Assembly (NCBI GenBank): GCA_021835265.1
Contig: JAKBQK010000351.1
Coordinates: 1-7,456, forward strand
DNA from: Thermoplasmata archaeon
Lineage (GTDB): Archaea; Thermoplasmatota; Thermoplasmata; Thermoplasmatales; Thermoplasmataceae
DNA: 7,456 nt
Direction of reading: 5' to 3'
The notes beneath the pieces were generated by a model, which saw nothing but the letters and a program-made list of their open reading frames with translations, was not told the DNA's origin and ran no database searches. This document shows, in pieces, positions 4,933-7,456 of the stretch; the first letter of the stretch is position 1; every line of letters begins with the position of its first letter. The position numbers and the translations under genes were made by a program.

Positions 4933-7456
4933 AAATTTCAAATGACGTAGTTTCCTCGATATCTCTGAGAGATTGTGGTGCATCGTCATATACAGTACTA
5001 TGCGTTTTGGAATGCTTATGAGCTGCATCTCCAAGTACAACATCGTTGGAAACCCCGCTGTATTCAACATATTTTACATCTCTATTACTTCCATTAGATC
5101 TTTTATTCTCTTGTTCCCAGATTTCCAGTTTTTTAATAACTTCACCGTGTATCAGACTATTTTTGGTTCTCCTATTAGGAGGTTGACTCATGGCCCGGCC
5201 CTCAAAAATGTCTGGTAGTAGGGATACTTCGGCATTGCTATGTAGGACTTTACCCATTATGCTGGCTGATTCATCAAGTTGCCAAGTTTGTGTGCTGTTT
5301 TTCATGTTCCTTAAAACCATCACAGATACTGGACCAATTGTCCTGTCGACTACTCGAGGTGCGAAGGGAAATGCAGCAACTGGTTCTACATATCTATGTA
5401 ATTGTCTGTGGAAACCAGTGAAGTATTCATAGTGACTTAGATCTCTCGGCCTAGAAACACGTAAGAAAGTAATCACCAAACCACCGCTGGCCCTGCCTAT
5501 CCTTCCAGTGGATTGGATGTAAGCAGAAGTGGTCTTCGGTTGCCCATTTACGAGCATGAGACCCAATCTCGAAACGTCGATTCCAGTTCCAAACATTGAC
5601 GTGGTGAAAAGTGCATCCACTGCTTCTGATTTTCCATCCTGATGTCTCTGTTCAAGTTTTTCAAGTATAAAAGGTAAAAAAGTAGTGTCAACTCTGCTTG
5701 AAAGCTCTATTACTTGATCCTCTGAAAGAGACCTCGTCTTGAATGGCGTTGAAATGTAATCAAGTCTCTGAGGAATATCTTGCCTGTATAAAGCTAGGGC
5801 ACCGGCAAGTTCCCTAATTGCATTGAAGTATCCAGTTACGGTCCAAAATCTATCTACATTAGAACTGTTTGAATAATCATTTCCTATCTTAAGGAGTCTG
5901 GAAAAGATTCTGTAAAGTGGTGTAAGAGGGCCTCTTCCTGGGCAACCGACACCCAGATATAGACGTCCCGGTATTTCATCATTGAGAGGATGGTCTTCAA
6001 ATTCGTGAAGGAAGTATCTGTCATCTGAGTTGAGCCCAAAGGTTGGGAATACTTGAATATCCCTTGAAAATACTGATTTTACTTGGTCTCTAGAATTTCT
6101 GATTGTTGCAGTAGATGCCAAGTATTTAGGCTTGTTTCCATTTTCAGTGCATAAAAAATCAACTGCAGTTTCGTATATGCCCACCATTCCTCCAAGTGAA
6201 CCCTCTATTAAGTGAAGTTCATCCTGCAGAATTAAATCGGGGGAACGCTTTTTGTTCACTGCGACATAAGCATTGTTGTTCCTCCCGCTTGGTGTGGGAT
6301 GTTTATCTTGTCCAGAACAATGTGAAAAGCCGCGATAATAACCAAATATGGGGTGATGGAAATCAACATTCCCGAAAATAGAAGAGGCTTTGGGTTCAAA
6401 CGCAGGTCTTGCGAACTTATCAACTGTTGCAACTAGTACGCTGGGGAGTCTCCGGTATACCTGATCATCTACCGTTAAAGCAGGTATGGGTATTCTATCG
6501 GAAGTATAATTGTTTCCAATTTGGAACGGATTTACAATGTCAATATTCTTATATCCGTTTGGCAATCTTTTCTCTTCAATAGCTAATTCATCGATACTCC
6601 TGTCATGAACCATTCCTGCAGGTAAGGCTCCTGTCCATTCTTTACTGAGTTGACAGTCAGGGTTTGGGCAGAAAATGTCGAAGTCATAATCTTTTTGGAT
6701 TCTTTTATTCCTATAACTTGATGTGTAATTCCTAAAGAAATAGCCCGGTTTAGAATAATGAGTTGAGGCTAGTTCCAAGATACCATTCTTGCCATTTATT
6801 TTACTGATCAGATGATCCATGAATTTAGACAAGATGCGAGGTGAGACAGTATCTTGGAACTCCAGCATAATAGATAGGGTAGCGTATTTCTTATTCTTAT
6901 GTCTGACTTTAGAAATGTGTGTAAGTTTAAAAACCTGTTCATCGTTTAATTCCTCGAGAGAAGGAATGACAAAATCGGGTGCACTGCTCTTAAAGACATA
7001 ATGCAGTTCTCTCTTCCCCCTCCGCAACCCGTCCGATGGAATTGCTAGCAATGAATTGCAAGCCGGGCACTGTGTTACTTGGGCAGGATCTGTGGTATCA
7101 TTCTTGTTTGGGTCTGCTTTCAATCTCGTAATAGCTCCATCAGAATTATATCTGTCTTCTAAATGGTTTGGGGACACCCCCTGACCAACCCAGAGTCCTA
7201 CAGTAAAAGGTGTAGAGCCCCAAATGGAATCTTGTTCTAATCCACAACCGCTTGGTCTCCAACCAATCTTTCCACTATCTTCAACTTTAAAAACCCTGAG
7301 ATATTCACACGCAGTTACTACAGATAGGGTTCTTCTAAACTGCTGGATAGCCAGAAGTCTCAAAGTATATCTGGTTATAGCAGCGGTTCCATCAGTTATG
7401 TCTGGTGACCCAAAACTTCCCAAACGCCTTAGTGCCAAAGTATATGCGAGTACTGC
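4931..7456 (-). CDS. drmA: DISARM helicase DrmA, partial (5' end beyond window)
   Basis: This is the C-terminal 841 residues of DrmA, an SF2 helicase that forms the DISARM core with DrmB. Numbering counts from the first codon in the window. The frame is open through the right edge, and the visible start AVLAYTLALRRL is the helix that follows Walker A in this family, so the P-loop should lie just outside. Downstream come PFTVGLWVG (a DrmA hallmark, near 83-91), CPAC (C130, C133) and CPNPDC (C263, C268) in a long insert, then VATVDKFARPAF. Motif II is DELH (412-415; bases 6212-6223), and ASTAT (447-451) is motif III. FGTGIDVSRL with QSTGRIGR (648-655; bases 5492-5515) gives motifs V and VI with the arginine finger. 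All visible ATPase residues are intact. The C-terminus ends with SLRDIEETTSFEI, as in full-length relatives, so the 3' end is complete. Characterised DrmA translocates on DNA and is held autoinhibited until a DNA end or overhang binds. The TTG at 7438 is internal, not a start. Confidence 0.95.
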   Translation of the reverse strand, partial: AVLAYTLALRRLGSFGSPDITDGTAAITRYTLRLLAIQQFRRTLSVVTACEYLRVFKVEDSGKIGWRPSGCGLEQDSIWGSTPFTVGLWVGQGVSPNHLEDRYNSDGAITRLKADPNKNDTTDPAQVTQCPACNSLLAIPSDGLRRGKRELHYVFKSSAPDFVIPSLEELNDEQVFKLTHISKVRHKNKKYATLSIMLEFQDTVSPRILSKFMDHLISKINGKNGILELASTHYSKPGYFFRNYTSSYRNKRIQKDYDFDIFCPNPDCQLSKEWTGALPAGMVHDRSIDELAIEEKRLPNGYKNIDIVNPFQIGNNYTSDRIPIPALTVDDQVYRRLPSVLVATVDKFARPAFEPKASSIFGNVDFHHPIFGYYRGFSHCSGQDKHPTPSGRNNNAYVAVNKKRSPDLILQDELHLIEGSLGGMVGIYETAVDFLCTENGNKPKYLASTATIRNSRDQVKSVFSRDIQVFPTFGLNSDDRYFLHEFEDHPLNDEIPGRLYLGVGCPGRGPLTPLYRIFSRLLKIGNDYSNSSNVDRFWTVTGYFNAIRELAGALALYRQDIPQRLDYISTPFKTRSLSEDQVIELSSRVDTTFLPFILEKLEQRHQDGKSEAVDALFTTSMFGTGIDVSRLGLMLVNGQPKTTSAYIQSTGRIGRASGGLVITFLRVSRPRDLSHYEYFTGFHRQLHRYVEPVAAFPFAPRVVDRTIGPVSVMVLRNMKNSTQTWQLDESASIMGKVLHSNAEVSLLPDIFEGRAMSQPPNRRTKNSLIHGEVIKKLEIWEQENKRSNGSNRDVKYVEYSGVSNDVVLGDAAHKHSKTHSTVYDDAPQSLRDIEETTSFEI

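Noticed and set aside
982..5941. Avoidance of CCWGG, the site methylated by the Bacillus DISARM methylase
   Set aside because: I found at least seven CCWGG sites by eye (for example at 982, 2034, 3315, 3633, 4832, 4863, 5937), about what composition predicts, so there is no depletion signal.
7436..7438. TTG as the start of the right-hand gene (835-aa product)
   Set aside because: The frame stays open through the window edge and the upstream residues (AVLAYT) fit the helix after Walker A of DrmA. The TTG is internal and the gene is truncated by the window.

Overview
The window carries most of a class 2 DISARM anti-phage island: drmE on the plus strand, and drmA, drmB and drmC in one minus-strand operon. 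These calls rest on motifs read from the translations. The assignments of drmA, drmB and drmC are strong. The drmE call rests on context and on its C-terminal domain pattern. No DNA methyltransferase, which complete DISARM systems include, lies inside the window.

Layout, left to right. Positions 1-140 are a short non-coding leader or boundary. At 141-2597 (+) is drmE, 818 aa. At 2589-3074 (-) is drmC, a short single-HKD phospholipase-D-like protein; its best start is a CTG codon that overlaps the drmB stop. At 3071-4921 (-) is drmB, a DUF1998 protein with several cysteine clusters. At 4931-7456 (-) is drmA, an SF2 helicase cut by the right edge just after the expected Walker A motif. Transcription of the minus-strand operon therefore starts beyond the right edge and runs drmA > drmB > drmC. 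The gaps are 9 nt and then a 4-nt overlap. drmE converges on drmC, and their 3' ends overlap by 9 nt with no room for a terminator.

In characterised DISARM systems DrmA and DrmB form a DNA-binding helicase complex that is activated by DNA ends or single-stranded overhangs. DrmC is a nuclease-fold accessory protein, and a host-marking methylase supplies self/non-self discrimination. DrmE is the class 2 signature protein and has no established biochemical role. Here DrmA and DrmB probably form the core, with DrmC translationally coupled to DrmB. DrmE is made from its own transcript, so its dosage is uncoupled from the core.

Organism: a prokaryote of moderate to low GC. AGA/AGG arginine and ATA isoleucine codons are very frequent, and Shine-Dalgarno motifs (AAGGAGG, AGGTG) are used. 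This would suit a mesophilic euryarchaeon, but several bacterial phyla share the pattern and the sequence alone does not decide. I saw no tRNA, rRNA, CRISPR array, transposase or att-like repeat.
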